Positions 43,475-52,492 of a stretch of DNA of 53,262 nucleotides are shown here, piece after piece. Source of the DNA: Sulfurimonas sp. (GTDB lineage: Bacteria; Campylobacterota; Campylobacteria; Campylobacterales; Sulfurimonadaceae); the NCBI GenBank assembly GCA_021648465.1, contig JAKISR010000008.1:1-53262 (forward strand), read 5' to 3'. The notes beneath the pieces are model-generated. The model ran no database searches and had not been told where the DNA came from. It worked only from the letters and a program-made list of their open reading frames with translations. Each line of letters starts with the position of its first letter. Within the stretch, counting starts at the first letter, position 1. The translations under genes were made by a program, and so were the position numbers.

Positions 43475-45649
43475 ATGAATAATTTACATATGCGTGCAAA
43501 ACACAACACATTATTGATTGTTTTAGGTCTTCTAATATTATCATGGGGAGCAGGATATCAATATTTAAACTATCAATTAAATAGTTTAATTGATAATCAG
43601 TTTAATAATATATCAACAAATACACATAAAATTTTTATATTAACCATCCAGCAAAAAAAGAAAAATTTAGAATCTAAATTAGAAAGAGTAATCTCTATAA
43701 GTGACTTAACTAAGGCAGTTTTAAATAAAGATAACAAAAAGATAGAGTTAATTATTAAATCATATTATAGAAATTTGAATTTTATTGAAAATGAAAATGA
43801 AAAAGATAAACTTATTTTTCGTTCAACTGATGGTGCAATACTTTATCACAACCATAATATTGAAGTTTTTAATAATAATAAAAAAGTATTAATAATAGAT
43901 ATTAATGCTTTCAACCAAACATATAGTGGTTTTGAAGTTGGAAAGTCAAGTATAATTTATCGAGTAATAAAACCTATTTTTTATAATAATAAGTATATTG
44001 GTAGTGTAGAATTAGAGTTACCAATAAATAAATTTATACAAGATACAAGTTCTTTGTTTAAAATAGAGATAGGTGTTGCTATAAATAAATCTATGCTTGA
44101 AAATATATTTAATAAATCAAAACAAATTTTTATTCCAATTGGAGATAGATATCTCTTAACTGAAGGAAGCGATAAACTAAAAGAACATATTTTAAAAAAT
44201 AGTGATAAAAGTTCAGAGTTATATAAAATCGACAATACTATTCTTTTAGAAAATCATTTAGGTGAAATATCTGGATATTTTATTTTAGGGTATGATATAT
44301 CATCTTTAGTAAAAAAAGATAAAGAGTTTATGTATCGTTTATTTTTTATGATAATAATTATGAGTTTTGCTATATGCCTTGTGTTGTATTTTAGTTTTAA
44401 AAAGATATTTGCAGAGTTTAAAAAACAAGCTTATACAGATTATTTAACAGGTCTAGCAAATAGAGAATCTTTAGAGTGTTTACTCATGAAAAATAAATTA
44501 AATTTATTAATTTTGAGCAATATTAAAGACTTTAGTTTATTAAATGAAATTTATGGGATTAAAATTGCTAATAAAATTTTGATTAAGGTTGCAAAAGCAT
44601 TTGAAAAATTTTCAAAAGAAAATAATTTTAATGTATATAGAATTTCAGCTGATGAATTTGTTTTAGTTAAATTTGAAGATAATTTTGAAGTAGAAGAGTA
44701 TTTAGAAATTATTGAAAAACTTCATAATTATATTAATTCACTTATTATTAAAATAGATTTAATTGATGAAGTTATAGGTATTGAAATATATTCTGGGATA
44801 TCAGTAGGCTATGAGTATTCCCTTGCTGAAGCACAGATGGCACTTAAAAAGGTCAAGGAAAATTCTTTATCTTATTTAGCGTATTCTCAAAAAGTTGATA
44901 GAAAACAACATTCAAAAGAGGTTGTAAATATAAAGAAAATTCTTAGACATGCACTTAAAAATAATAATATTATCCCTTTCTTTCAGCCGATAACAAATAA
45001 AGATGGAAAAATTATAAAATACGAAGCATTAGTTCGCATAATTGAGCATAATAATAATGAAGAGAGAATTTTAACTCCAAATGAATTTCTAAGCATATCA
45101 ATACATAGTGGTTTGTATATAAAAATTGCAATTAGTATGATAAAACAAAGCTTAGATTTTTTTATTGATAAAGATAAGAAAATTTCTATAAACTTACTAC
45201 CAAGTGATTTTTTTAACGCAACAATTATGAAAACATTAAAAAATTCAATAAAAAAATTTGGTGCTACTGATAGAATAGTTTTAGAAGTTATAGAACAAGA
45301 TAACATAGAAAATTTTGATAGATTAATAAATATTTTAAATGACTTTAAAAAACAAGGGGTATTAATTGCCATTGATGATTTTGGTAGTGGATATGCAAAT
45401 TATACAAATATAATAAAAGTTAAACCAGATTATATAAAAATAGATGGCTCACTTATTAGAGATATTCTTGTAAATAAAGAATCAAAAATATTAGTTAAAA
45501 GTATTGTTAATTTTGCAAAAGAACTAGGTATTATTACTGTTGCAGAGTATGTTGAAAATAAAGAGATATTTGAGTTGCTTAAAGAGTATGGTGTTGATGA
45601 ATATCAGGGTTATTATTTTGGAAAACCTAAAAACCTTTTGAATAAATAA
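43475..45649 (+). CDS. EAL-domain c-di-GMP phosphodiesterase with degenerate GGDEF
   Basis: A 724-residue membrane protein. A helix at about 11-30, a periplasmic sensor region (about 31-285) and a second helix (about 287-306) precede a GGDEF domain (about 315-465) whose signature reads SADEF (391-395), so cyclase activity is doubtful. The EAL domain (about 485-724) has EALVR (517-521), N573, E604, DDFGSGY (634-640) and K655, all the metal and catalytic residues. It most likely degrades c-di-GMP in response to a periplasmic signal. It stands between the MATE gene and ligA. Confidence 0.9.
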   Translation: MNNLHMRAKHNTLLIVLGLLILSWGAGYQYLNYQLNSLIDNQFNNISTNTHKIFILTIQQKKKNLESKLERVISISDLTKAVLNKDNKKIELIIKSYYRNLNFIENENEKDKLIFRSTDGAILYHNHNIEVFNNNKKVLIIDINAFNQTYSGFEVGKSSIIYRVIKPIFYNNKYIGSVELELPINKFIQDTSSLFKIEIGVAINKSMLENIFNKSKQIFIPIGDRYLLTEGSDKLKEHILKNSDKSSELYKIDNTILLENHLGEISGYFILGYDISSLVKKDKEFMYRLFFMIIIMSFAICLVLYFSFKKIFAEFKKQAYTDYLTGLANRESLECLLMKNKLNLLILSNIKDFSLLNEIYGIKIANKILIKVAKAFEKFSKENNFNVYRISADEFVLVKFEDNFEVEEYLEIIEKLHNYINSLIIKIDLIDEVIGIEIYSGISVGYEYSLAEAQMALKKVKENSLSYLAYSQKVDRKQHSKEVVNIKKILRHALKNNNIIPFFQPITNKDGKIIKYEALVRIIEHNNNEERILTPNEFLSISIHSGLYIKIAISMIKQSLDFFIDKDKKISINLLPSDFFNATIMKTLKNSIKKFGATDRIVLEVIEQDNIENFDRLINILNDFKKQGVLIAIDDFGSGYANYTNIIKVKPDYIKIDGSLIRDILVNKESKILVKSIVNFAKELGIITVAEYVENKEIFELLKEYGVDEYQGYYFGKPKNLLNK

Positions 45650-45668
45650 ACTTACTTCTGGAAAATAG

Positions 45669-47621
45669 ATGAATATAATTCAATATAAAAAAGCAGTTGA
45701 AAAACTAAATTTATATGCATACCACTACTATGTTCTTGATGATGCAATTACAACAGATGATGCGTATGATAAACTTTATCATAGAGTTTTAGATTTTGAA
45801 GAAAAAAATAGTAATAAAATTCTATCTAACTCTCCAACACAAAGAGTGGGGGATAGTGTATCTGATGGATTTATAAAAGCACAACATCTCTCTCGTATGT
45901 GGTCATTAGAAGATGTGTTTGATAATGAGGGACTGCATGCTTGGCTTAAAAAAACTTACAAACTAGATGAGCAAATCTCATTTTATTGTGAGCCTAAGTT
46001 TGATGGAGCAAGTTTAAATCTTATTTATAAAGATGGTGAGTTATCTCAAGGAATCACTAGAGGAGATGGGGAAATAGGGGAGCTAATAACTCAAAATGTT
46101 AAAACTATTCGTTCAATTCCACTTACTATAGAGTATAAAGAGTGTATTGAGATTCGTGGTGAGGTTGTAATATTTAAAAAGGAGTTTGAAAAAATCAATC
46201 AAGCTAGAGTAAAAAATGATGAAACAGTTTTTGCAAACCCTAGAAATGCAGCTGCTGGAAGCCTAAGACAACTAGACTCATCCATAACAGCATCAAGAAA
46301 TTTAATTTTTTTACCTTATGGAGTTGGAGAAAATTTACTAGAGCATAAGCTTTTAAGTCAGAAAATGGAGTATATATATTCACTTGGATTTAGAAAACCA
46401 CCACAAAGTGCAATATGTAAAGATATTAATGATATTCAAAAGATATATGATGTTATGAATAAAGAGCGTGATAATTACCCTATGATGCTTGATGGCATGG
46501 TTGTAAAAGTGAATGAGATAGCTTCTCAGATAGATATGGGTTATACAGTTAAAAATCCTCGTTTCTCGGTTGCTTACAAATTCCCAGCAGTTGAAAAAAT
46601 TACAACTGTTAAAGAAATAATTCTTCAAGTTGGAAGAACAGGTGCAGTTACCCCTGTTGCTATAGTTGAGCCTACCAACATAGATGGTGTAGTAGTAGAG
46701 CGAGCAACTTTACATAATTTTGATGAGATTGACAGAAAAGATATCCGCATAAATGATAAAGTGATAATTCTTAGAAGCGGGGATGTTATACCTAAAATCA
46801 TAAAAGTGTTAACTTATGAACGAAATGGAAGTGAGGCTAAATACGAAAGACCTAAAGCTTGTCCAATATGTAAAAGTGAGCTTTTAGATGAGGGTGTACT
46901 TTTAAAATGTCAGAACCTTAAGTGTGAGGCAAGAGTTATAAACTCCATCATATATTTTGCTTCAAAACCATGTCTAAATATAGATGGACTTGGCAATAAA
47001 ATAGTAGAAGCTCTTTTTAATTCAGGATTAGTAAAAAGTGTAGTTGATTTGTTCGATTTAACACTTGATAAGCTTTTAAAATTAGAAGGATTTAAAGAGA
47101 AAAAATCTCAAAATTTACTAAACTCACTTGAAGATGCAAAAGGAAGTGAGTACTGGCGTTTTATAAATTCACTTGGTATAGAACATGTTGGAGAGGTTGC
47201 ATCAAAAACTTTAAGTGAAAATTTTGGTTCAAACTTTATAGATGTTACAAAAGAGGAAATTATAGCTTGTGATGGATTAGGTGAGGAGATGGCTGAATCT
47301 ATTTTAGAATTTGTTAGAGTAAACAAAGAAACCATACTTAAATTACAGTATATTTTAAAACCGTTAGAGCCAAATAAAAAAGAGGAAGCTAAAGAAAATC
47401 CATTTAAAGATAAAACTGCTGTTTTAACAGGAACTATGAGTGAGTCTCGTGAAGCTATAAAAGAGCTTTTAGAATCACTTGGTGCTAAAGTATCTGGTAG
47501 TGTAAGTAAAAAAACAGACTTTTTGGTTTATGGTGAAGATGCTGGAAGTAAGTATGATAAGGCTGTCAGCTTAGGAATAGAATGTTTAACAGAATCACAA
47601 ATGAGAGAAAAAATTGAATAA
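45669..47621 (+). CDS. ligA: NAD-dependent DNA ligase
   Basis: A 650-residue ligase sealing nicks in replication and repair. The adenylation lysine is K110 in CEPKFDGASLNL; an OB fold, a zinc finger (C398, C401, C414, C419), helix-hairpin-helix repeats (LEGFKEKKSQNLLNSLE, GLGEEMAESIL) and a C-terminal BRCT domain (about 575-650) follow. All domains are complete. Its end overlaps the glycosyltransferase gene by eight bases. Confidence 0.97.
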   Translation: MNIIQYKKAVEKLNLYAYHYYVLDDAITTDDAYDKLYHRVLDFEEKNSNKILSNSPTQRVGDSVSDGFIKAQHLSRMWSLEDVFDNEGLHAWLKKTYKLDEQISFYCEPKFDGASLNLIYKDGELSQGITRGDGEIGELITQNVKTIRSIPLTIEYKECIEIRGEVVIFKKEFEKINQARVKNDETVFANPRNAAAGSLRQLDSSITASRNLIFLPYGVGENLLEHKLLSQKMEYIYSLGFRKPPQSAICKDINDIQKIYDVMNKERDNYPMMLDGMVVKVNEIASQIDMGYTVKNPRFSVAYKFPAVEKITTVKEIILQVGRTGAVTPVAIVEPTNIDGVVVERATLHNFDEIDRKDIRINDKVIILRSGDVIPKIIKVLTYERNGSEAKYERPKACPICKSELLDEGVLLKCQNLKCEARVINSIIYFASKPCLNIDGLGNKIVEALFNSGLVKSVVDLFDLTLDKLLKLEGFKEKKSQNLLNSLEDAKGSEYWRFINSLGIEHVGEVASKTLSENFGSNFIDVTKEEIIACDGLGEEMAESILEFVRVNKETILKLQYILKPLEPNKKEEAKENPFKDKTAVLTGTMSESREAIKELLESLGAKVSGSVSKKTDFLVYGEDAGSKYDKAVSLGIECLTESQMREKIE

Positions 47622-48369
47622 ATTAAAAATATCAATAGTAGTTCCTTTTTATAATACACCTATAATTTATTTTGAAAAATGTATAAACGCATTGAAGAGG
47701 TTAGAACCATACGAGGTAATATTGGTTGATGATTGTTCTAATGATGAAGAGATAATAAAATTAGCTAAAAATTCTGGTTTTAAATATTTAAAAACTCCGT
47801 ATCAATCAGGACATGATGGATTACCTTTGAACATAGGTGCAAAAGAAGCTAAGGGTGATTATATTTGTAGAGTTGATTCTGATGATATTCTTTTAGAGTT
47901 ACCTAAAAAGATGACAAAAGATATATGTTTTGGACATCAAAGTCGCATAAAACCAGCATTTAGCATAACTATTGATGAACTAATACTTGCTCCAAGAGCT
48001 TTATGCAATGCTATAGTCGCAAAACGGGAAATATTTTTAAAATATCCATTCTCACAAGATTCAAATGTATTTGGAGATGTGTTATTTGTATTGCAAATTT
48101 TATATAATAAACATTCCTTTGAAGTTTTTAAAAAAATCAATTATATATACCGAAAGCGTGAAAATTCAATACAAACATCAAAACCATGTTTTTACCATAG
48201 ATTAAGAAACATTCAAACTGTAGCTAGGTTATGTCAATTAGAAAATATTTTACAAGATGAATCATTAAGATTATTGAGATTAGCTATGTTAAATGCAGAG
48301 CATGGATTTAAAGCCATGAAATTTTTAAATAATAAAAAAATTAAAAACTTAAATATGGTAAAAAAATGA
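47614..48369 (+). CDS. Family 2 glycosyltransferase
   Basis: A 251-residue GT-A fold transferase. The N-terminal ISIVVPFYNT, the acidic pair DD (39-40) and the DSDD motif (88-91, in CRVDSDDILL) bind the nucleotide sugar and metal. No membrane helix is evident. The acceptor is unknown (surface polysaccharide or protein glycan). The start is TTG 47614, overlapping ligA; its stop overlaps the tlyA start by four bases, so it belongs to a ligA-GT-tlyA unit. Confidence 0.88.
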   Translation: MNKLKISIVVPFYNTPIIYFEKCINALKRLEPYEVILVDDCSNDEEIIKLAKNSGFKYLKTPYQSGHDGLPLNIGAKEAKGDYICRVDSDDILLELPKKMTKDICFGHQSRIKPAFSITIDELILAPRALCNAIVAKREIFLKYPFSQDSNVFGDVLFVLQILYNKHSFEVFKKINYIYRKRENSIQTSKPCFYHRLRNIQTVARLCQLENILQDESLRLLRLAMLNAEHGFKAMKFLNNKKIKNLNMVKK

Positions 48370-49076
48370 CTAGACTTGATAATTATTTAGTTGAAAAAGC
48401 TTTAGTTGAAACTAGAAATAAAGCACAAACACTTATAAAAGATAAATTTGTAAGTGTTAATGGTAAAGTGATACAAAAAAGCTCATACAAACTACAAAGT
48501 AATGATGAGGTAAAGTTAAAAGAGCATAAGCCTTATGTATCCCGCTCTGCCCTTAAATTAAGTAGATTTTTAGATGAATTAGAATTAGATATTAAAGATG
48601 ACATTGCTTTAGATATCGGTTCATCTACAGGTGGATTTACACAGGTTCTACTTGAGCGTTGTGTAAAAGAGGTTAGTGCTGTTGATGTAGGTCGTGATCA
48701 ACTACACAAAAGTTTAAGAGACGATGATAGAGTTTACTCATATGAAAGCTGTGATATACGAAAATTTAAGAGTGATAAAAAATTTGATATGGTAGTGAGT
48801 GATGTGTCTTTTATATCCTTGCTTCATATTTTAGATGATGTTGATAGATTAGCAAGTGAGAATATAATACTTTTATTTAAACCACAATTTGAAGTAGGGC
48901 GTGAAGCAAAAAGAGATAAAAATGGTGTAGTTGTTGATGAAAAAACAATAAAAAAAGCAATGGAAAATTTTGAAAAAGAATGTGAAAAGAAAGGATGGAA
49001 ATTAATTTTAATATCACCATCTAAATTAACTGGAAAAGAGGGTAATCTTGAATATTGTTATTATTATAAGAAATAA
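48366..49076 (+). CDS. tlyA: TlyA family rRNA 2'-O-methyltransferase
   Basis: A 236-residue protein with an N-terminal S4 RNA-binding domain (MTRLDNYLVEKALVETRNKAQTLIKDKFVSVNG) and an FtsJ/RrmJ-type methyltransferase (ALDIGSSTGGFTQVLL; VVSDVSFISL). TlyA methylates 16S and/or 23S rRNA cytidines in species sensitive to capreomycin. ATG 48366 overlaps the glycosyltransferase by four bases. Confidence 0.94.
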   Translation: MTRLDNYLVEKALVETRNKAQTLIKDKFVSVNGKVIQKSSYKLQSNDEVKLKEHKPYVSRSALKLSRFLDELELDIKDDIALDIGSSTGGFTQVLLERCVKEVSAVDVGRDQLHKSLRDDDRVYSYESCDIRKFKSDKKFDMVVSDVSFISLLHILDDVDRLASENIILLFKPQFEVGREAKRDKNGVVVDEKTIKKAMENFEKECEKKGWKLILISPSKLTGKEGNLEYCYYYKK

Positions 49077-49123
49077 ATTTTTAATTAATAAATTTTAAAA
49101 TAAGTTTTATTATGTTCTTCTGA

Positions 49124-49129
49124 TATAAT
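49124..49129 (+). promoter_or_regulatory. Probable -10 box ahead of the ribF remnant leader
   Basis: TATAAT at 49124-49129 within TTCTGATATAATTTG, 48 bases after tlyA. It would start a transcript that runs through the short remnant into ribF and truD. Confidence 0.5.
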
Positions 49130-49157
49130 TTGTTCAACTTGAAGATAAAGAACAAAT

Positions 49158-49275
49158 ATGAAAAGAATTTTAGGTTTTGATACAGGTTCAAGCCACTAAC
49201 AATGCTTATGATTTATATTAAATTTATAAAAAAGAGAAAGAAAATATTGAAAATATTATACATAGAGTTGCTTAA
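49158..49275 (+). pseudogene. Short gene remnant upstream of ribF
   Basis: After a promoter-like box, ATG 49158 opens a 13-codon frame reading MKRILGFDTGSSH and stops at 49199. In another frame, 49198-49275 reads NNAYDLY, a stop, then IYKKEKENIENIIHRVA ending in a TAA that overlaps the ribF ATG (TAATG). A normal-looking gene start and a normal-looking, coupled gene end with almost nothing between suggest an old gene reduced by internal deletion. The family cannot be named from so little; RuvC/ASKHA-type nucleotide-binding starts look similar. Confidence 0.4.
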
Positions 49276-50096
49276 TGAAAAATAGTACAGCCATAGCTAT
49301 AGGTGGTTTTGATGGTATGCATATAGGTCATCAACAACTGTTTGCTAATTTAGATACAGATGGCACTATAGTTGTAATTGAGACAGGTTATGCAAATTTA
49401 ACACCTAAGAGAGAGAGAGAGAACTTCTCTAAGTACCCAATTCTTTATCTTAAACTAGATGACATTCGTCACTTAAGTGGAGAAGAATTTATACTATTTT
49501 TACAAGAAAAATTTCCAAAACTTCAAAAAATAGTGGTTGGATATGATTTTCATTTTGGAAAAAATAGAAAACATTCTTTTGAAGATTTAAATACTCTTTT
49601 TAGTGAAGAGGTAAAGGTAATAAGTGAAGTAAAACTTCATAATGACTCTGTTCATTCACATAAGATAAGGGCAAAACTTCAAATTGGTGATATTAAAGGA
49701 GCAAACGCTTTTTTAGGACATAACTATACAATTAGAGGTAAAACTATAAAAGGACAAGGGATAGGTAAAAAAGAGTTGGTAGCAACTATCAATATACAAG
49801 CAAAAGAATTTTTAGTACCAAAAAAGGGTGTGTATACAACTTTAACGCGTATAGATGATGAAGAACATTATCATCCATCTGTTTCATTTATTGGTCATAG
49901 AGTAAGTACAGATGGGAGTTTTGCCATTGAGAGCCATATTTTAGATGGTGAAGTTGTTTGTAATAAAGTTGCAAGTATTAGTTTCGTTTCTTTTATAAGA
50001 GATAATAGAAAATTTGACTCTTTAGATGAGTTAAAAAAAGCAATAAAAAAAGATATAATTATTGCTTCAAAAGAATTAAAGTTTTTAGCATTATGA
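49275..50096 (+). CDS. ribF: Bifunctional riboflavin kinase/FAD synthetase
   Basis: A 273-residue enzyme making FMN and FAD from riboflavin. The N-terminal nucleotidyltransferase domain has GGFDGMHIGHQ (H16/H19) and YDFHFGKNRKHS; the C-terminal kinase domain follows (about 145-273, FLGHNYTIRGKTIKGQGIGKK). Shorter than E. coli RibF (313) but with both domains. The start overlaps the upstream remnant's stop; the end overlaps truD by four bases. Confidence 0.93.
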   Translation: MKNSTAIAIGGFDGMHIGHQQLFANLDTDGTIVVIETGYANLTPKRERENFSKYPILYLKLDDIRHLSGEEFILFLQEKFPKLQKIVVGYDFHFGKNRKHSFEDLNTLFSEEVKVISEVKLHNDSVHSHKIRAKLQIGDIKGANAFLGHNYTIRGKTIKGQGIGKKELVATINIQAKEFLVPKKGVYTTLTRIDDEEHYHPSVSFIGHRVSTDGSFAIESHILDGEVVCNKVASISFVSFIRDNRKFDSLDELKKAIKKDIIIASKELKFLAL

Positions 50097-51124
50097 GAAA
50101 AAGAGAATATTTAGATACAACAAGTGAGATAAGTTTTAAGTTTTACCAAACAAAAGATGATTTTATAGTTGATGAAGTTGCACTTAGTGAATTTAAGGGT
50201 AAAGGAAATTACCTTATACTTCATGTAAAGAAAGTGGAGCTAACAACTTGGGATATGGTTGCAATATTTGCAGAATATTTGAGTGTACCAGCACAAAAAA
50301 TAGGTTATGCAGGTTTAAAAGATAAATATGCAACAACTTCACAATATATATCTGTCGATGCAAGTTATGAGAAGATGCTTAAAAAATTCTATAATAAACA
50401 GATTAGAATATTAAGTACTACTAGGCACTCTCATTCTATTAGAATGGGTGATTTAAGTGGAAATAGATTTAGTATAAATCTACATTTTGTTGATAATATT
50501 GACTCAGGTAAAATAGAAAAATGTGCAAGAAAGATAGCTAAAAATGGACTTCCAAACTATTTTGGCTATCAAAGATTTGGTCGCGATAATGACTCTATAC
50601 AACAAGCAAAAGATATGATAAAAGGTGATATATTTATAGAAGACACAAAGATAAAAAACTTTTTAATTTCTATTTATCAAAGTGCATTTTTTAATGATTG
50701 GCTCAGAGAAAGAGTAGAACTTAGTTATGAAAAAAATGATGGTAAATTTTTACTTCTTAATGGTGATGTTTATATCTCAAAAGATAAAAAACTTTCAACT
50801 CCAAAAATTATGCCAAAAAGAGAATTCGAAGCCCATAAACTCACTCCAACAGGTCTTTTATGTGGTAGAGATGTATTTCGTGCAAGAGATGAAGCTAGAG
50901 AGATTGAAAAAGAGTATGATGATGAGTTTTTACAAGAAAAAGGTTATAGAAGAGAAGCTTTAATATATCCAAAAGATATAGAGTGTAACTATGTAAAAAA
51001 AGAGACAAAATTAAACATATCTTTTACGCTTCCAAAAGGTTCGTACGCAACTGTATTTCTAGAAAGTATAGCAAATAAGAACTATACAGCTAAGGATGTA
51101 AAGGCAAAAACTAAACAAAAATAG
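50093..51124 (+). CDS. truD: tRNA pseudouridine(13) synthase TruD
   Basis: A 343-residue pseudouridine synthase acting on tRNA U13. The catalytic aspartate is D77 in GYAGLKDKYATTSQYIS; NYFGYQRFGRDNDSI and the TRUD insertion domain are present. It is coupled to ribF by a four-base overlap. A promoter for atpB lies in the following gap. Confidence 0.95.
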   Translation: MRKREYLDTTSEISFKFYQTKDDFIVDEVALSEFKGKGNYLILHVKKVELTTWDMVAIFAEYLSVPAQKIGYAGLKDKYATTSQYISVDASYEKMLKKFYNKQIRILSTTRHSHSIRMGDLSGNRFSINLHFVDNIDSGKIEKCARKIAKNGLPNYFGYQRFGRDNDSIQQAKDMIKGDIFIEDTKIKNFLISIYQSAFFNDWLRERVELSYEKNDGKFLLLNGDVYISKDKKLSTPKIMPKREFEAHKLTPTGLLCGRDVFRARDEAREIEKEYDDEFLQEKGYRREALIYPKDIECNYVKKETKLNISFTLPKGSYATVFLESIANKNYTAKDVKAKTKQK

Positions 51125-51175
51125 AAAATTAAATAAAATATATTTGATATTATAAAAGTTTAATTAACTTTTGAC

Positions 51176-51181
51176 TATAAT
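51176..51181 (+). promoter_or_regulatory. Promoter of atpB
   Basis: TATAAT at 51176-51181, in TTGACTATAATACC, lies 31 bases before the atpB ATG. The element excludes the in-frame TTG at 51171 as the real start codon. Confidence 0.6.
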
Positions 51182-51212
51182 ACCTCAATTATTTAAGACA
51201 GGGAGTACACCT

Positions 51213-51887
51213 ATGGGTGAATTATTTTTATTTTTCGGTTTAATATCTCATGATAAAGTTTTTATCTATACAGTACATATGCTATTAGCAGCAGGAATAG
51301 CTTTAACATTAGCAAGAGTTGTTATGTCTAACTTACAACTAGTTCCGAAAGGAACTCAAAATGTTGTGGAAGCATATATTTCAGGTGTTTTAAAAATGGG
51401 ATCAGATGTTATGGGTGAAGAACCAGCTCGTCGTTATTTTCCTCTTGTTGCTACAATTGGTCTTTTTGTTTGTATTGCTAACTTGATAGGTATTGTTCCT
51501 GGTTTTGAAGCTCCAACAGCATTTTTAGAGTTTGCACTTACTTTAGCTTTAACCGTATTTATTTACTATAATTTTGAGGGTATTCGTCGTCAAGGTGTTG
51601 TTAAATATTTTAAACATTTCCTAGGTCCAGTTTGGTGGTTATACTGGTTAATGTTTCCGATTGAGATAGTTTCTCACTTTTCTCGTCTAATCTCTCTTTC
51701 TTTCCGTCTTTTTGGAAATATAAAAGGTGACGATATGTTCTTAATGGTAATTTTAATGCTTGCTCCATGGATTATGCCAATGATTCCATTTGCATTGCTT
51801 ACTTTTATGGCATTCTTACAAGCATTTATCTTTATGATGCTAACTTATGTTTATCTTGGTGGTGCTGTAGCCGTTGATGACCACTAA
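51213..51887 (+). CDS. atpB: ATP synthase Fo subunit a
   Basis: A 224-residue membrane subunit forming the proton half-channels against the c ring. The essential arginine sits in SRLISLSFRLFGNIKGDDM, and the C-terminal helix MAFLQAFIFMMLTYVYLGGAV is typical. About six membrane helices. ATG 51213 is used because GGGAG lies seven bases upstream. Encoded about 39 kb from the other ATP synthase genes, as is usual in Campylobacterota. Confidence 0.96.
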   Translation: MGELFLFFGLISHDKVFIYTVHMLLAAGIALTLARVVMSNLQLVPKGTQNVVEAYISGVLKMGSDVMGEEPARRYFPLVATIGLFVCIANLIGIVPGFEAPTAFLEFALTLALTVFIYYNFEGIRRQGVVKYFKHFLGPVWWLYWLMFPIEIVSHFSRLISLSFRLFGNIKGDDMFLMVILMLAPWIMPMIPFALLTFMAFLQAFIFMMLTYVYLGGAVAVDDH

Positions 51888-51898
51888 GTAAGTTATAC

Positions 51899-52162
51899 AT
51901 GCAAAAAAATAAATTCGATAGAATTATAAGTTTTTTGCTAGGGGCATCATGGGCAATAGTTATCTTTGGTGCTTTTATAACTTTTAAACTCTTTTCTTTT
52001 TTGGGATTTTCGTTAGCTCTTTTTATTACAATAATTTTTATAATTGTCTCTTTTTTTATAATTTTAACACTTGATGCTTTTTCAATAAATAGAAAAAAAT
52101 ATGAAGAGAGTAAAAAACAGACAAAACTTTTAGAAGAGATTCATACTGCGCTCATAAAATAA
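51899..52162 (+). CDS. Small membrane protein downstream of atpB
   Basis: An 87-residue protein with two membrane helices (about 10-29 and 33-57) and a charged C-terminal coiled coil (RKKYEESKKQTKLLEEIHTAL). It begins 11 bases after atpB. I do not recognise a family; its place suggests a Fo-linked accessory protein such as AtpI/AtpZ, but the sequence has no motif to support that. Confidence 0.7.
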   Translation: MQKNKFDRIISFLLGASWAIVIFGAFITFKLFSFLGFSLALFITIIFIIVSFFIILTLDAFSINRKKYEESKKQTKLLEEIHTALIK

Positions 52163-52428
52163 ACATTACTTATTATATTTGAGTCCTTTATTCTCTTTAT
52201 CTCTTTCAAATTTAGACTTAATTGGAAATTATATACCATAAAATACAAAACTTACAGCTTCTAGCAAATATTCAATTTTTCTTATAGTAGCTTAATGGAG
52301 TTCAACCCCCGCCGTTAGGAAATGGTTCTCGCTTAAAATTATATTGCAATTTGTCATGTTTTCCCCCAATAATTCCATACCAAATTAGACAACAAGCTTG
52401 ATTGCTCTATAATTAGGTACTTCAAAGC
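52163..52428. other. Non-coding boundary before the IS1380 element
   Basis: About 270 bases without a supported gene. It contains a C-rich patch (TTCAACCCCCGCCG near 52301-52314) inside otherwise AT-rich sequence and probably the left end of the IS1380-family element. I could not fix the terminal inverted repeat because the right end is outside the window. Confidence 0.4.
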
Positions 52429-52474
52429 GAAAAAGTCACACTCAAAGACTTCACCCAACGGGTGTAACTTTTTC
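52429..52474 (+). promoter_or_regulatory. Hairpin just upstream of the IS1380 transposase
   Basis: Outer arms GAAAAAGT (52429-52436) and ACTTTTTC (52467-52474), eight perfect pairs, enclose an inner stem CACCC/GGGTG (52452-52456, 52460-52464). The structure ends 18 bases before the transposase start. Such leaders in insertion sequences often limit transposase translation from read-through mRNA; that role is inferred. Confidence 0.45.
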
Positions 52475-52492
52475 CAAAACAAGAGAATTATA

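Noticed and set aside
49158..49199. MKRILGFDTGSS as the RuvC-I start of a Cas9 remnant
   Set aside because: Thirteen codons cannot distinguish Cas9 from other RNase H-fold or ASKHA proteins, and there is no CRISPR array or other cas gene in the window.
51171..51212. Upstream TTG start for atpB
   Set aside because: The TTG lies inside the promoter region (TATAAT at 51176), whereas ATG 51213 has a Shine-Dalgarno at proper spacing and fits the family.
52290..52340. C-rich patch with GTTAGG resembling an integron attC or IS200/IS605 end
   Set aside because: The paired core sites and long imperfect palindrome of attC are absent, and no integrase or tnpA/tnpB is near.
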